Shown piece by piece: positions 56,400-63,974 of a DNA stretch of 64,000 nt; within the stretch, counting starts at the first letter, position 1, and every line of letters starts with the position of its first letter. The translations under genes and the position numbers were made by a program. Under the pieces are notes generated by a model. That model worked only from the letters and a program-made list of their open reading frames with translations, searched no databases and had not been told where the DNA came from. Source of the stretch: Flavobacterium franklandianum (GTDB taxonomy: Bacteria > Bacteroidota > Bacteroidia > Flavobacteriales > Flavobacteriaceae); assembly GCF_007097365.1 (NCBI RefSeq), contig NZ_VJZR01000003.1, positions 1 through 64,000 of the forward strand, written 5' to 3'.

Positions 56400-57617
56400 T
56401 TAAAAAATATAGTTGTCTACTGCTTTGTCCAGTTCTTCGCTAATGATTTTGGCATATACCTGCGTTGTACTGATGTCTCGGTGGTCCATTAATTTAGAAA
56501 CGTGTTCAATTCTCATTCCGTTATTTAACGCATTTGTCGCAAAGCTGTGTCTTGATAAATGGAAAGAAAGGTCGAAAGGTAAATTTATTTTTGTACCCAT
56601 TTTTTTAAGATGCCAGTTTGCCAATTTATTGAAAGCTGCTGTTTGAAAATAACGTTTTGCTTCGCTGTTCAAATAGCCTTCTTTGTCCATAATAATCGGA
56701 AAGATAAAATCATCGTGATTGGCGTTTACTTTTTTGTATTTTTCTAAAATATCGATAGCCACTTTTCCAATTTTGAACTGGTGTACTCTTCCAGTTTTAC
56801 GAATGTGTTTGTTGATTTTATGTTCTGCTTCATTGTAATTAGAATATTGCATTTCGATAACATCACTAAAACGCAAACCTCCGGCATAAATAGAGAAAAG
56901 AAATAAATCTCTCCACATCATAGCTTTTTTGCCTTCAATAAGCTTTAAATTGGTTAAAGCATCAATCTGTACCTTATTAAGAAATAATCTTTTAGAAGAA
57001 CTGATTTTGAGGGTTATTTTGCTAAAAGGAAACATAGTTTCGGGAATTATTTCTTCACGAATTGCATCTCTGAATATGGTTCCAAGTACAATTATGGAAA
57101 GGCGTTGCGTTGTATCTCCGTTGCCTAACGTATCTCCTAAATGAAATTTATAGTCGTTTAATAGTGCTACGGTAATTTCATCAAAATACACATCCTTTGT
57201 TCCCATATATTTTTCAAATTTATCAACCTGAGAGGTGTATGCTCTGTAAGTGGAATAAGAAACAGTACTTTTGATTTTTTCTAATCTCTTTCTGGCATAT
57301 TCAAAAAAGTTTGGCACTTCTTTTCCCTTTATGGCTTCTTTTAGTTTTTTAACCGATACCGTTTTTATTTTGCGTTCCATATCGGCAACCTGACCTTCAG
57401 CATCTGCAATCTTTTGAGATAATGCAGCATTCATCCTAGCACTATTGGAATGGTTCTTTTTTACTTTCTGCTTTACTTCATCCCACTCGTTCTCTTTGAG
57501 CTTCACTCCAGCAGTGATAAATTTCGTTTTTCTGTCTTTTATAATTCGGATATACAAAGGGCTGTGTCCGGTTTGGTCTACCTGATGTGTTCTTAAAATT
57601 AGTTTTACTGATGCCAT
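56400..57617 (-). CDS. int: Tyrosine-type site-specific integrase
   Basis: A 405-residue recombinase. An Arm-type DNA-binding N-terminal domain (SVKLILRTHQVDQTGHSPLYIRI region), a SAM-like core-binding domain (about 100-200) and the catalytic domain follow. Catalytic residues are Arg249 (AGGLRFSD), His353-x-x-Arg356 (SFHLSRHSF), His379 (DHRD) and Tyr388 (TTQVYAKI). It lies 240 bases inside the right att candidate, in the usual orientation. It would join the circular element with the chromosome at the 13-bp core. It stands alone from the other genes, with its own terminator. Confidence 0.95.
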   Translation of the reverse strand: MASVKLILRTHQVDQTGHSPLYIRIIKDRKTKFITAGVKLKENEWDEVKQKVKKNHSNSARMNAALSQKIADAEGQVADMERKIKTVSVKKLKEAIKGKEVPNFFEYARKRLEKIKSTVSYSTYRAYTSQVDKFEKYMGTKDVYFDEITVALLNDYKFHLGDTLGNGDTTQRLSIIVLGTIFRDAIREEIIPETMFPFSKITLKISSSKRLFLNKVQIDALTNLKLIEGKKAMMWRDLFLFSIYAGGLRFSDVIEMQYSNYNEAEHKINKHIRKTGRVHQFKIGKVAIDILEKYKKVNANHDDFIFPIIMDKEGYLNSEAKRYFQTAAFNKLANWHLKKMGTKINLPFDLSFHLSRHSFATNALNNGMRIEHVSKLMDHRDISTTQVYAKIISEELDKAVDNYIF

Positions 57618-57721
57618 AATAATAGGATTTTAGAAATGTTATACTACTTTTGTAAATTAATGCAAACGAGTGAAAGTGTTGTAAATAAAGGGTTTTCAAT
57701 TGGGTGCATCGTGATACGAAG

Positions 57722-57744
57722 GTACAACATTGGGTACAACAAAA
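57722..57744. other. Paired GTACAACA repeats, candidate integrase arm sites and promoter area
   Basis: GTACAACAT (57722-57730) and GTACAACAAAA (57734-57744) have the same strand, order and spacing (12 vs 11 bases) as the pair at 33658-33678 inside the left end. On the minus strand the same bases contain TACCTTCG (-7-like) and an upstream CTTG at 20 bases, so integrase expression may be controlled through the same sites. Confidence 0.5.
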
Positions 57745-57853
57745 CAAGTATTTCGTTGCTTTTTGTTGCTTAAAATTGCATTGTTAATTTTTATAAAGTC
57801 AATGAATACAACACTTTAAGTGCAAATGGGAGGGTTGAATGAAAAGTTGTAGA

Positions 57854-57866
57854 TAACTAGTATATA
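57854..57866. other. Candidate attR core, right end of the island
   Basis: TAACTAGTATATA, an exact copy of 33584-33596, 237 bases beyond the integrase start. The stop codon of the broken cupin frame (57857-57859) lies inside this core, so the cupin is cut at the point where the island begins. Confidence 0.5.
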
Positions 57867-58083
57867 GGCGAAACAAACTTTCGTATATACACCCGAATAT
57901 GGGTAGATTGGCGAGAATGATAATGTTCGTGAGGCGTTCCAACGGATCCTTTTTCGAAAAGGACGTTGACCATCATAATCGTGTCGTCATAACCCATTAT
58001 TTTGCGTTTTATGCCTTCGCCGACAACTTCCCACTCGAATTCGTCATCTTTATAAATTCCTTGCTTGCGCCAAAAGTTTGCAT
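57857..58083 (-). pseudogene. kdgF: Broken kdgF-like cupin, 5' part only
   Basis: Starting at ATG 58083 (MQTFGASKEFIK), with a frameshift near 58040, the minus strand then reads DDEFEWEVVGEGIKRKIMGY, DDTIMMVNVLFEKGSVGTPH and HEHYHSRQSTHI. The motif EGIKR-x-IMGYDDxIM and the metal ligands HxHYH are those of KdgF-type cupins, which open unsaturated uronates from alginate or pectin breakdown. Translation stops inside the putative attR core. No C-terminal half is found on the other side of the island. About 65 residues remain, so it is not functional. Confidence 0.6.
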
Positions 58084-58118
58084 ATCTATTTTTTTTTATT
58101 GAGGTGCCAATTTACGAA

Positions 58119-58230
58119 CTATTTTTTAGGTTCCTCTTTATAGCTGCTTTCCGTTTTAAATATACCGCCATGAAGTTGCATAGATTTATCCCTTTTCGCT
58201 GTTGTGGCAAAATCTCTCGACTTCGTTCCC
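58119..58230 (-). pseudogene. Possible C-terminal tail of a lost upstream gene
   Basis: Upstream of the cupin start, a minus-strand frame reads GTKSRDFATTAKRDKS then MQLHGGIFKTESSYKEEPKK and stops at 58119. The charged end would fit the cytosolic tail of a transporter, as MFS transporters often precede kdgF in uronate-use operons, but this is guesswork from 37 residues. Confidence 0.25.
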
Positions 58231-58310
58231 ATTGTTACAAAGAATATGCAAGCTTAGACATCACAGAAAGTTAAGCAATAAATCCTAATTCGTAACTTAT
58301 GAAATAAGTC

Positions 58311-58618
58311 AGCGAAATTTATGAGAAAGCTTTTAAAGAGAAAGCATTCGAATTGAGTTATTAATGACCAAAAATACCAGTATCAGCCTGAAAGGTGAGA
58401 GTACAGCGTCACAATGTTACAAATGACTAAAGAGTTCGATGAATATGGAGAAGCCAGTTTTTCTTGAAAAGGAAATTTAAAACTAATATACATCCATACA
58501 AAAGAGGGGTTTTTATACCTGACAGCTATGAATTTATATGACAGCAAAAGGATATATTCTGCTTTTAATTGTGAAACTATTGAAGAATTTAATAATTCAA
58601 TTGGTTAAAAATGTAGCG
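58311..58618 (+). mobile_element. IS3-family (IS150-group) remnant with internal deletion
   Basis: Read in pieces: SEIYEKAFKEKAFELSY (start region of orfA), KEFDEYGEASF then KGN (orfA middle, with a stop between), and directly after it IYIHTKEGFLYLTAMNLYDS, which is the orfB DDE core (normally TYIHTKEGFLYLTAVxDLYDRK). The deletion joined orfA to orfB. Stops and frameshifts rule out function. The remainder of 58231-58973 shows nothing clear. Confidence 0.7.
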
Positions 58619-58973
58619 CAACTAAATATACAGTTTTTATTTGCAAATCCGAAAATCCTTTACTACTGATTCATCAACAGTACTAAATTTAGTGTATGCT
58701 GAATTTTAAGCTAAAACATTCTCTTAAAATTTAGAAAAACGTATCTTTGTTACTTATTTTTTTTACTTAAATTTACTTCAGCTGCGTTTTTCTAATGTTA
58801 TACATTGATTACAAATCTATTGACTTAATGTGAACAGAAAATAATTGTATTTAGTAAGCTTATTGAATTAAATAAATTATGGTTGCGCATATCATTGTAC
58901 ATAAAACAGCAATGACCGCGATGCATTAGAGTTGCTGATTTGTTCGCGATGGTCAGTTAAATAAAAATATTAC

Positions 58974-59861
58974 ATGTACTTAAAGAGGTTTGAGATTAAG
59001 AAAAACATTCAAAAAACGGATGATAAAAATTTGTCCTTCCGGGTTTTTGATCTCGGGACGGCAAGTATTCAAGATTATTTGGAACCACATAAAAAAGATC
59101 ATTTTTGTATCATCCTCGTGGAGTCTGGAAATATTAAAATACACATTGAAGACAAAATATATTTATTAAATTCAGGAAAAATAGCAGTTATATTTCCGGA
59201 TCAAATCCACTTTTTGTCAAATGTGAATAGTGATTTGACTGGTAAAATTATATTATTTGAAGAAGTATTGTTTTGTTCGGATATATTGAAAAATGAGCTC
59301 AGTGCTTATAATGTTAACCTATCTGCACATCTGAATTGCACCGCACTTTCTAGCCATGAATTTGAACAGGTGCTTCCGATAATAAAGAACATACAAGATA
59401 TTTATAATGCCCCCAGCCTTGTCAAAAAGGAACAGGCGCGTTTTTACATCAAAATTTTCCTTTTAGGACTCATCGAATCTATACATGGCCAGCATCCTGT
59501 TCTACATCCTGATACTCAAGGTCCAGACCAACATACTTATATTGACTTTAAAAAACTTTTGAATCATCAATATAAAAGCGAGCGTACCGTACAATACTAT
59601 GCCTCAAAACTGGCGATCAGTACTAAAAAGCTCAATGCACTAAATAAAAAATATTCTGGCGAAACCGCTATAAATGCGATTCACAACCGGATACTTACAG
59701 AAATTAAGAGACAATTATTGTTTACTGATCTCTCACACAAAGAAATCGCATTTGACCTTGGATTCAGTTCCCCATCTGCACTTAATAAATTTGTAAAAGC
59801 TAAACTAAAGGAAACCCCAACGGACCTACAAAACGAATTGGCGCAAATTTATACCGCATAG
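58974..59861 (+). CDS. AraC-family transcriptional regulator
   Basis: A 295-residue regulator. Residues 15-110 are a cupin-like sensing domain (FRVFDLGTASIQDY, HFCIILVESGNIKIHIEDK, IAVIFPDQIHFL). The C-terminal ~90 residues are the double HTH (SERTVQYYASKLAISTKKLNALNKKYSGETAINAIHNRI, ...FTDLSHKEIAFDLGFSSPSALNKFVKAKLKETP, landmarks). It is on the same strand as, and 271 bases before, hxlB-hxlA, so it is the likely regulator of formaldehyde fixation in this locus. The gap (59862-60132) has no recognised operator. The inducer is unknown. Confidence 0.88.
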   Translation: MYLKRFEIKKNIQKTDDKNLSFRVFDLGTASIQDYLEPHKKDHFCIILVESGNIKIHIEDKIYLLNSGKIAVIFPDQIHFLSNVNSDLTGKIILFEEVLFCSDILKNELSAYNVNLSAHLNCTALSSHEFEQVLPIIKNIQDIYNAPSLVKKEQARFYIKIFLLGLIESIHGQHPVLHPDTQGPDQHTYIDFKKLLNHQYKSERTVQYYASKLAISTKKLNALNKKYSGETAINAIHNRILTEIKRQLLFTDLSHKEIAFDLGFSSPSALNKFVKAKLKETPTDLQNELAQIYTA

Positions 59862-60132
59862 TCTTGTTTATATAACATCCTCCCTTCACTGCTGCCATAT
59901 CTTTGCATCAGTAATTAATACTATTCAAATAAAGACCAACTGTTGTTGCTAAAAAGCGATTCCAGCTCAATTATTTAGTTTAATGCTGCATAGAAATATT
60001 AAAGGTAACCTTTGGTTTTAATCGCACAATATACAAACACCAACAATCAAGAATAGCATTCATAATTAGCCCAATCCTGTTAATATACGAATTGGAATTG
60101 AGGACCGCACAACTTTACTTAAAATAAAACAA

Positions 60133-60699
60133 ATGAACACGGATACTTTGACAAATAATAATCTGCTTGCTATTTTAGAGGAAAATAGACAACTGGCAAA
60201 TCAGATAAACCCCCAACAAATAAAGGTTTTGGTTCACGAAATTAAAGCAGCCAAACGAATTTTTGTGATGGCAGCTGGGAGGAGCGGACTTGCATTAAAA
60301 ATGGCGGCCATGCGGTTTATGCATTTAGGATATACGGTATTCATTGTAGGAGAAACGAATACACCCGCTATTTTAAAAGGAGATTTGCTACTTCTGGCAT
60401 CGGGATCGGGAACTACTTCTTCGGTACTCTCATCGGCCGAGAAAGCTAGAAGTCAACAAGCTACTGTTATCGCTATCACTGCCGATGAAGAAAGCAAATT
60501 AGCCGTATTGGCAGACAATATTATACTTGTAAACGCTGCAACAAAAACAGACTTCGGCGTTTCCGTCTCTAAGCAATATGCAGGCAGCCTTTTTGAACAA
60601 TTTACATTATTTATCCTAGAAGGTGTTTTTATGACCTTATGGCAAGAATCAGGTTTGACTAAAGAAGCTCTATGGCCCAAACACGCCAACCTGGAATAA
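60133..60699 (+). CDS. hxlB: 6-phospho-3-hexuloisomerase
   Basis: A 188-residue SIS-domain enzyme. HxlB (PHI) turns 3-hexulose-6-phosphate into fructose-6-phosphate, the second step of formaldehyde fixation by the ribulose monophosphate pathway. AAGRSGLALKMAAMRFMHLG, VGETNTPAILKGDLLLLASGSGTTSSVL and the Glu/His region VTIAITADEESKL-like VIAITADEESKLAVLAD are the SIS motifs. The C-terminal FEQFTLFILEGVFMTLWQES is typical for PHI. hxlA follows 41 bases later. GC content is a little higher than in the island cargo. Confidence 0.9.
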   Translation: MNTDTLTNNNLLAILEENRQLANQINPQQIKVLVHEIKAAKRIFVMAAGRSGLALKMAAMRFMHLGYTVFIVGETNTPAILKGDLLLLASGSGTTSSVLSSAEKARSQQATVIAITADEESKLAVLADNIILVNAATKTDFGVSVSKQYAGSLFEQFTLFILEGVFMTLWQESGLTKEALWPKHANLE

Positions 60700-60740
60700 C
60701 GTTTTTTTTTATATTATTAATTTTTTTTATACATTTAGAC

Positions 60741-61382
60741 ATGACAAAATTACAAGTCGCAATTGATTTACTTACTACAGAAGCAGCATTAGAATTGGCA
60801 CACAAAGTAGCACCGTACGTGGACATTATAGAATTAGGTACACCGCTAATTAAATCGGAAGGTCTAAAAGTGGTTACGGCCATGAAAGCCGCTTTCCCTG
60901 ACAAATTAATTTTTGCAGATATGAAAATTGCCGATACTGGTTTCCTAGAAGCAGAGATCGCATTTTTAGCCGGTGCAGATTTAGTAACAGTTATGGGTGC
61001 TGTTGATAACGCTACCATAAAAGGAGCGGTAGAAGCTGCAAAAAAACACGGTAAAAAGGTAGTAGTTGATACTATTGGAGTTAAAAACAGAGTAGAAAGA
61101 GCTCAAGAGGTAACTGCTTTTGGAGTTGCTTTTGTAGAGTTACATGCTGGTCTTGACGAACAGACATTAGCAGGATACTCGGTACAAACACTTATTAGCG
61201 AAGGAAAACTAGCAAAAGTTCCCTTTTCTGTTGCAGGTGGTGTAAACATCGATACAATAAAAGATGTTGTAGCTGCTGGTGCAGATGTAGCTGTTGCAGG
61301 TGGTGCCATATATGGCGCTGAAGATCCCGCTGCTGCAGCTAAAGCATTAAAAGAAGCTATAAACAGTGTAACTGTAGCGTAA
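60741..61382 (+). CDS. hxlA: 3-hexulose-6-phosphate synthase
   Basis: A 213-residue TIM-barrel enzyme. HxlA (HPS) condenses formaldehyde with ribulose-5-phosphate. The start is ATG 60741 (MTKLQVAIDLLTTEAAL); the frame reaches back to 60672 but overlaps hxlB and encodes a poor leader. The active-site motif is IFADMKIADTGF (DxKxxD family of OMP-decarboxylase-like barrels), with IIELGTPLIKSEG, VELHAGLDEQ and VAGGVNIDTI phosphate-binding loops. A terminator follows the stop. It is in an operon with hxlB. Confidence 0.93.
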   Translation: MTKLQVAIDLLTTEAALELAHKVAPYVDIIELGTPLIKSEGLKVVTAMKAAFPDKLIFADMKIADTGFLEAEIAFLAGADLVTVMGAVDNATIKGAVEAAKKHGKKVVVDTIGVKNRVERAQEVTAFGVAFVELHAGLDEQTLAGYSVQTLISEGKLAKVPFSVAGGVNIDTIKDVVAAGADVAVAGGAIYGAEDPAAAAKALKEAINSVTVA

Positions 61383-61392
61383 TTATTGGATT

Positions 61393-61430
61393 AAGGTTGG
61401 AATTTATAAATAAATTCCAGCCTTTTTTTT
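61393..61430 (+). terminator. Terminator of hxlB-hxlA
   Basis: AAGGTTGGAATTTA, loop TAAA, TAAATTCCAGCCTT (one G-U pair), then a T8 run. Confidence 0.85.
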
Positions 61431-61453
61431 GTATAATAAATTTAGATCCTAAT

Positions 61454-61598
61454 ATGAAAACATTCGATTTTGGTATAGTTGGCCTTGGGGGTAATGGGTC
61501 GGAATCTGCTCTTAAATATGGCCGACCAAAAACATGCTGTGGCAGGCTTGGATTTGGATACGAAAAAAATGTTATCCCTTACGCAGGAAGCTAATCCC
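61454..61598 (+). pseudogene. gnd: N-terminal fragment of 6-phosphogluconate dehydrogenase, frameshifted
   Basis: MKTFDFGIVGLG is followed in the next frame by VMGRNLLLNMADQKHAVAGL and DLDTKKMLSLTQEANP, the NADP-binding start of 6PGDH. The shift is an extra G in the run at 61487-61491. The fragment ends at 61598, where DNA from a yehS copy begins on the opposite strand. In an oxidative RuMP cycle, 6PGDH is the enzyme that releases CO2 from formaldehyde carbon, so hxlB-hxlA-gnd was probably an intact operon elsewhere. Confidence 0.8.
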
Positions 61599-61755
61599 CG
61601 CATTCTACATAATTATCGTGGTCTTCGGCACGGAAAAAAGCCCCTAATTCTGATTTTGAGATTCTAAAATCTACTAATTCTAGAATTTCAACTATTTAGT
61701 CGTCACGTAACATCAGTGCCACGCGTAGTTTTTTGAGTATATCGTTGTTCGTCAT
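61599..61755 (-). pseudogene. yehS: Broken second copy of yehS, 5' part
   Basis: The first ~52 codons match the gene at 31497-31955: NNDILKKLRVALMLRDD then a TAA where the intact copy has CAA (Gln), then IVEILELVDFRIS and FFRAEDHDN-like sequence up to the junction at 61598/61599. The premature stop and the missing C-terminal half make it non-functional. It lies upstream of the intact esterase in the same orientation as the left locus. Confidence 0.8.
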
Positions 61756-61825
61756 ATATTTATTTTTTAAAAAGGTACGTTTTAAAAGCAATCTGACTAT
61801 AAAATTTCTGTTTTGAAATTGGAGA

Positions 61826-63154
61826 TTAATATTCATTAAAGATTTTGGTGATGATTCTCACCATTTCATTTCTAATTTCTAAAGTAGTTCTTGTAAAATT
61901 ATTATTCATAAAGGAGTAAATTAATCGTTTACCATTTTTAGTTATAATGTAGCCACTTTGATTATGTACATTGGTTAGCGTACCGGTTTTTGCCCAAACA
62001 AATGGGTTGTCATCATCAGTTTTATAAGCTCTTTTTAGGGTTCCAGAAATACCACCAGCAGGAAATAAACTGTGCAATCTGTCATCATCGTTAATTTTTT
62101 CGCTGATTTTTTTCAATAAAGCAACCGAGGTATTTGGCGTAATTAGATTATAACGTGATAATCCTGAACCATCAACCCAAGCTATATCATTCGCAAATTC
62201 TTTCATAAAATTAGTTTTACTATATTCAATTATAGAATTTGTAGATAAATCGTTAGTCAATGTAGAGGAGCAAACTAAAAGCAATTGTTCTGCTATAAAG
62301 TTATCACTGAACAGCATCATTTCTCTTAATACATCATCTGTTTTTTCGCTGTAAATAATTTTGAAACTCTCTGGTAATACAATGTCAATGAGTGATATCT
62401 CTTTTTTTGTTTTTTCTTTAAGAATTGCAAGGGCTAACTCAGGACTTGTTTTAAAAGGAATTTGCTTCTTGAATCCAGGTTTAGGGATCGACGAAGGAAA
62501 TGTAAATCGATTGCTATAAAAGTCTCTTTTGATAATGAATGTTTCAGAATTAATTTTGGTATCAACTTTGAAAAATGGTCGTAAAAGAGATGGTTGTACT
62601 ACTAATTCACCATTGCTGTTTGCAGTTATTTTGGTAATATTTCCTTCAATAGGAAAGGAATTCATTTCGGGTTGAAAATATTCTTCATAGTCATCATAAT
62701 TCCAACCTGAACCGTAAAAGTTACCTTTATAATTGTTGGATACAAAAAATAATTTCTTTTCTGAATTTTTTAAAAAATCCAATACTTTGTTGGATTTAAA
62801 ACTTTCATAAGCCAGTGTTGGGTCACCTGTTCCCCAAAACAGTAAGGAATCACCTTTGATTGCATATTTCAAAGCCGGAATAGAATCGCCCAACATTTCT
62901 AATACAGTATAAAATGTGTACATTTTTGTATTTGATGCAGGAATAAAGTGTTTATTGCCGTTTTGCTCATAAATTATTTTGTCATTGTCCTGATCAAAAA
63001 GAGTAAAACCAGTAAAGTGTTCTTTAAGGATTTCTGATTTTTCAATCAAATGTTTAATTTTATAATGCGTAATTTTTTGGGAATAACTAGTTGTAGTGAA
63101 TAATAATAGCATTATTACACCAGAAATAGAAATTGTAGATTTTAGTTTGATCAT
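61826..63154 (-). CDS. dacB: D-alanyl-D-alanine carboxypeptidase/endopeptidase (PBP4 type, S13)
   Basis: A 442-residue periplasmic enzyme that trims peptidoglycan crosslinks and stem peptides. The signal peptide is MIKLKSTISISGVIMLLLFTTTSYSQ. The catalytic motif SxxK is Ser74-Lys77 (PASNTKMYTF), SxN is SDN in MLFSDNFIAEQLL (near 283) and KTG is AKTGTLTNVHNQSGYI (near 392). The S13 family is also recognised by the large insert between SxxK and SxN. It starts 13 bases after the esterase stop, so the two are probably co-transcribed. At the left yehS/esterase locus no dacB is present. Confidence 0.93.
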   Translation of the reverse strand: MIKLKSTISISGVIMLLLFTTTSYSQKITHYKIKHLIEKSEILKEHFTGFTLFDQDNDKIIYEQNGNKHFIPASNTKMYTFYTVLEMLGDSIPALKYAIKGDSLLFWGTGDPTLAYESFKSNKVLDFLKNSEKKLFFVSNNYKGNFYGSGWNYDDYEEYFQPEMNSFPIEGNITKITANSNGELVVQPSLLRPFFKVDTKINSETFIIKRDFYSNRFTFPSSIPKPGFKKQIPFKTSPELALAILKEKTKKEISLIDIVLPESFKIIYSEKTDDVLREMMLFSDNFIAEQLLLVCSSTLTNDLSTNSIIEYSKTNFMKEFANDIAWVDGSGLSRYNLITPNTSVALLKKISEKINDDDRLHSLFPAGGISGTLKRAYKTDDDNPFVWAKTGTLTNVHNQSGYIITKNGKRLIYSFMNNNFTRTTLEIRNEMVRIITKIFNEY

Positions 63155-63167
63155 ATAAATTTATTTT

Positions 63168-63974
63168 TTAATATAACCACAGAAAGGCGTTAACAAAATT
63201 ATCTCGCCATAATTTTTCGTTATGTTGTCCGCCTTTGACTATCTTTTTCATTGTCAAATTCTTACATTCACATCGTTTTTCTGAAATCAATTCATCAATG
63301 GTATTAAGATTTGTAATCACATCAGCATCCCCTTCATTATCTCCACAAAGGAAATAAATTTTGGTTTTGAGTTTTGGAGTATTATTAGTTAATTCAATGA
63401 TTTCTTTTCGATTGAACCAAAATGCTGGTGAAAAAACACCCGCTTTTCCAAATATTTCAGGATATTTTAAAACGGCATAATACGAAACCAAACCGCCTAG
63501 TGAACTTCCCATAATTGCGGTATTTCTAGCATTTGTTTTTGTTCGGTATTTCGAATCTATTGCTGGTTTTAGAGTTTTGACGATAAATTCGAGATAATTA
63601 TCAGCATTGCCGCCACCGTATTTTTCGTTTTTGTACGGTGTTAATTCCTCGATTCGTTTTTCATTACCGTGCTCAATTCCTATGACAATTACTTGAGCTC
63701 TGAGACTATCCAATTTTTCATCTATATTCCATTCGCCTGCAAAGGAAGTTTTAGCATCAAATAAATTTTGAGCATCGTGGATATACATTACGGGGTATTC
63801 CTTTTTTGAAGTTTCATAATTCTTTGGCAAATAAATCCAGATTTTCTTGGGGCAATTCAATTGTGGTGCTTCGATAGTAAAAGTGGAAACTTGTTTTGAA
63901 GCAGTGTTTTTCTGGGCAAAGGTTTTATCCGTGGCTATAAAAAGAAGAATAAGTAAAGTCAATCGTTGCATCAT
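63168..63974 (-). CDS. Secreted alpha/beta-hydrolase esterase (right, intact copy)
   Basis: A 268-residue protein of the esterase (PF00756-like) family, with signal peptide MMQRLTLLILLFIATDKTFAQ. The nucleophile is Ser in MGSSLGGLVSYY, preceded by YPVMYIHDAQNLFDAKTSFA. A catalytic Asp is probably in FLCGDNEGDAD and the His in GGQHNEKLWRD. Such esterases cleave acyl groups from sugars or siderophores; the substrate is unknown. It is the intact counterpart of the frameshifted gene at 32057-32862, including identical 5' flanking DNA up to the window edge, so duplication extends beyond the coding sequence. It is the first gene of an operon with dacB. Confidence 0.88.
   Translation of the reverse strand: MMQRLTLLILLFIATDKTFAQKNTASKQVSTFTIEAPQLNCPKKIWIYLPKNYETSKKEYPVMYIHDAQNLFDAKTSFAGEWNIDEKLDSLRAQVIVIGIEHGNEKRIEELTPYKNEKYGGGNADNYLEFIVKTLKPAIDSKYRTKTNARNTAIMGSSLGGLVSYYAVLKYPEIFGKAGVFSPAFWFNRKEIIELTNNTPKLKTKIYFLCGDNEGDADVITNLNTIDELISEKRCECKNLTMKKIVKGGQHNEKLWRDNFVNAFLWLY

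Larger units (their letters stand above)
33584..57866. mobile_element. 24.3-kb integrative island, satellite-like, with defence-type cargo
   Basis: The limits come from the 13-bp direct repeat and internal GTACAACA pairs. The right end holds a tyrosine integrase, an unknown gene, an HTH gene, a VapE-type primase-helicase and iteron-like repeats. The left end holds a nuclease, a conserved MARQKG-type protein, a DUF5675 protein and two small membrane proteins. The centre is AT-rich cargo. No relaxase, type IV secretion, terminase, capsid or tail gene is present, so self-transfer is unlikely; it could move with a helper phage or be cryptic. The satellite reading is inferred from gene order, not from homology. 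Confidence 0.65.

Noticed and set aside
33584..57866. Complete prophage or integrative conjugative element
   Set aside because: No terminase, capsid, tail, relaxase or type IV secretion genes; only the lysis-like cassette and primase hint at phage relations.
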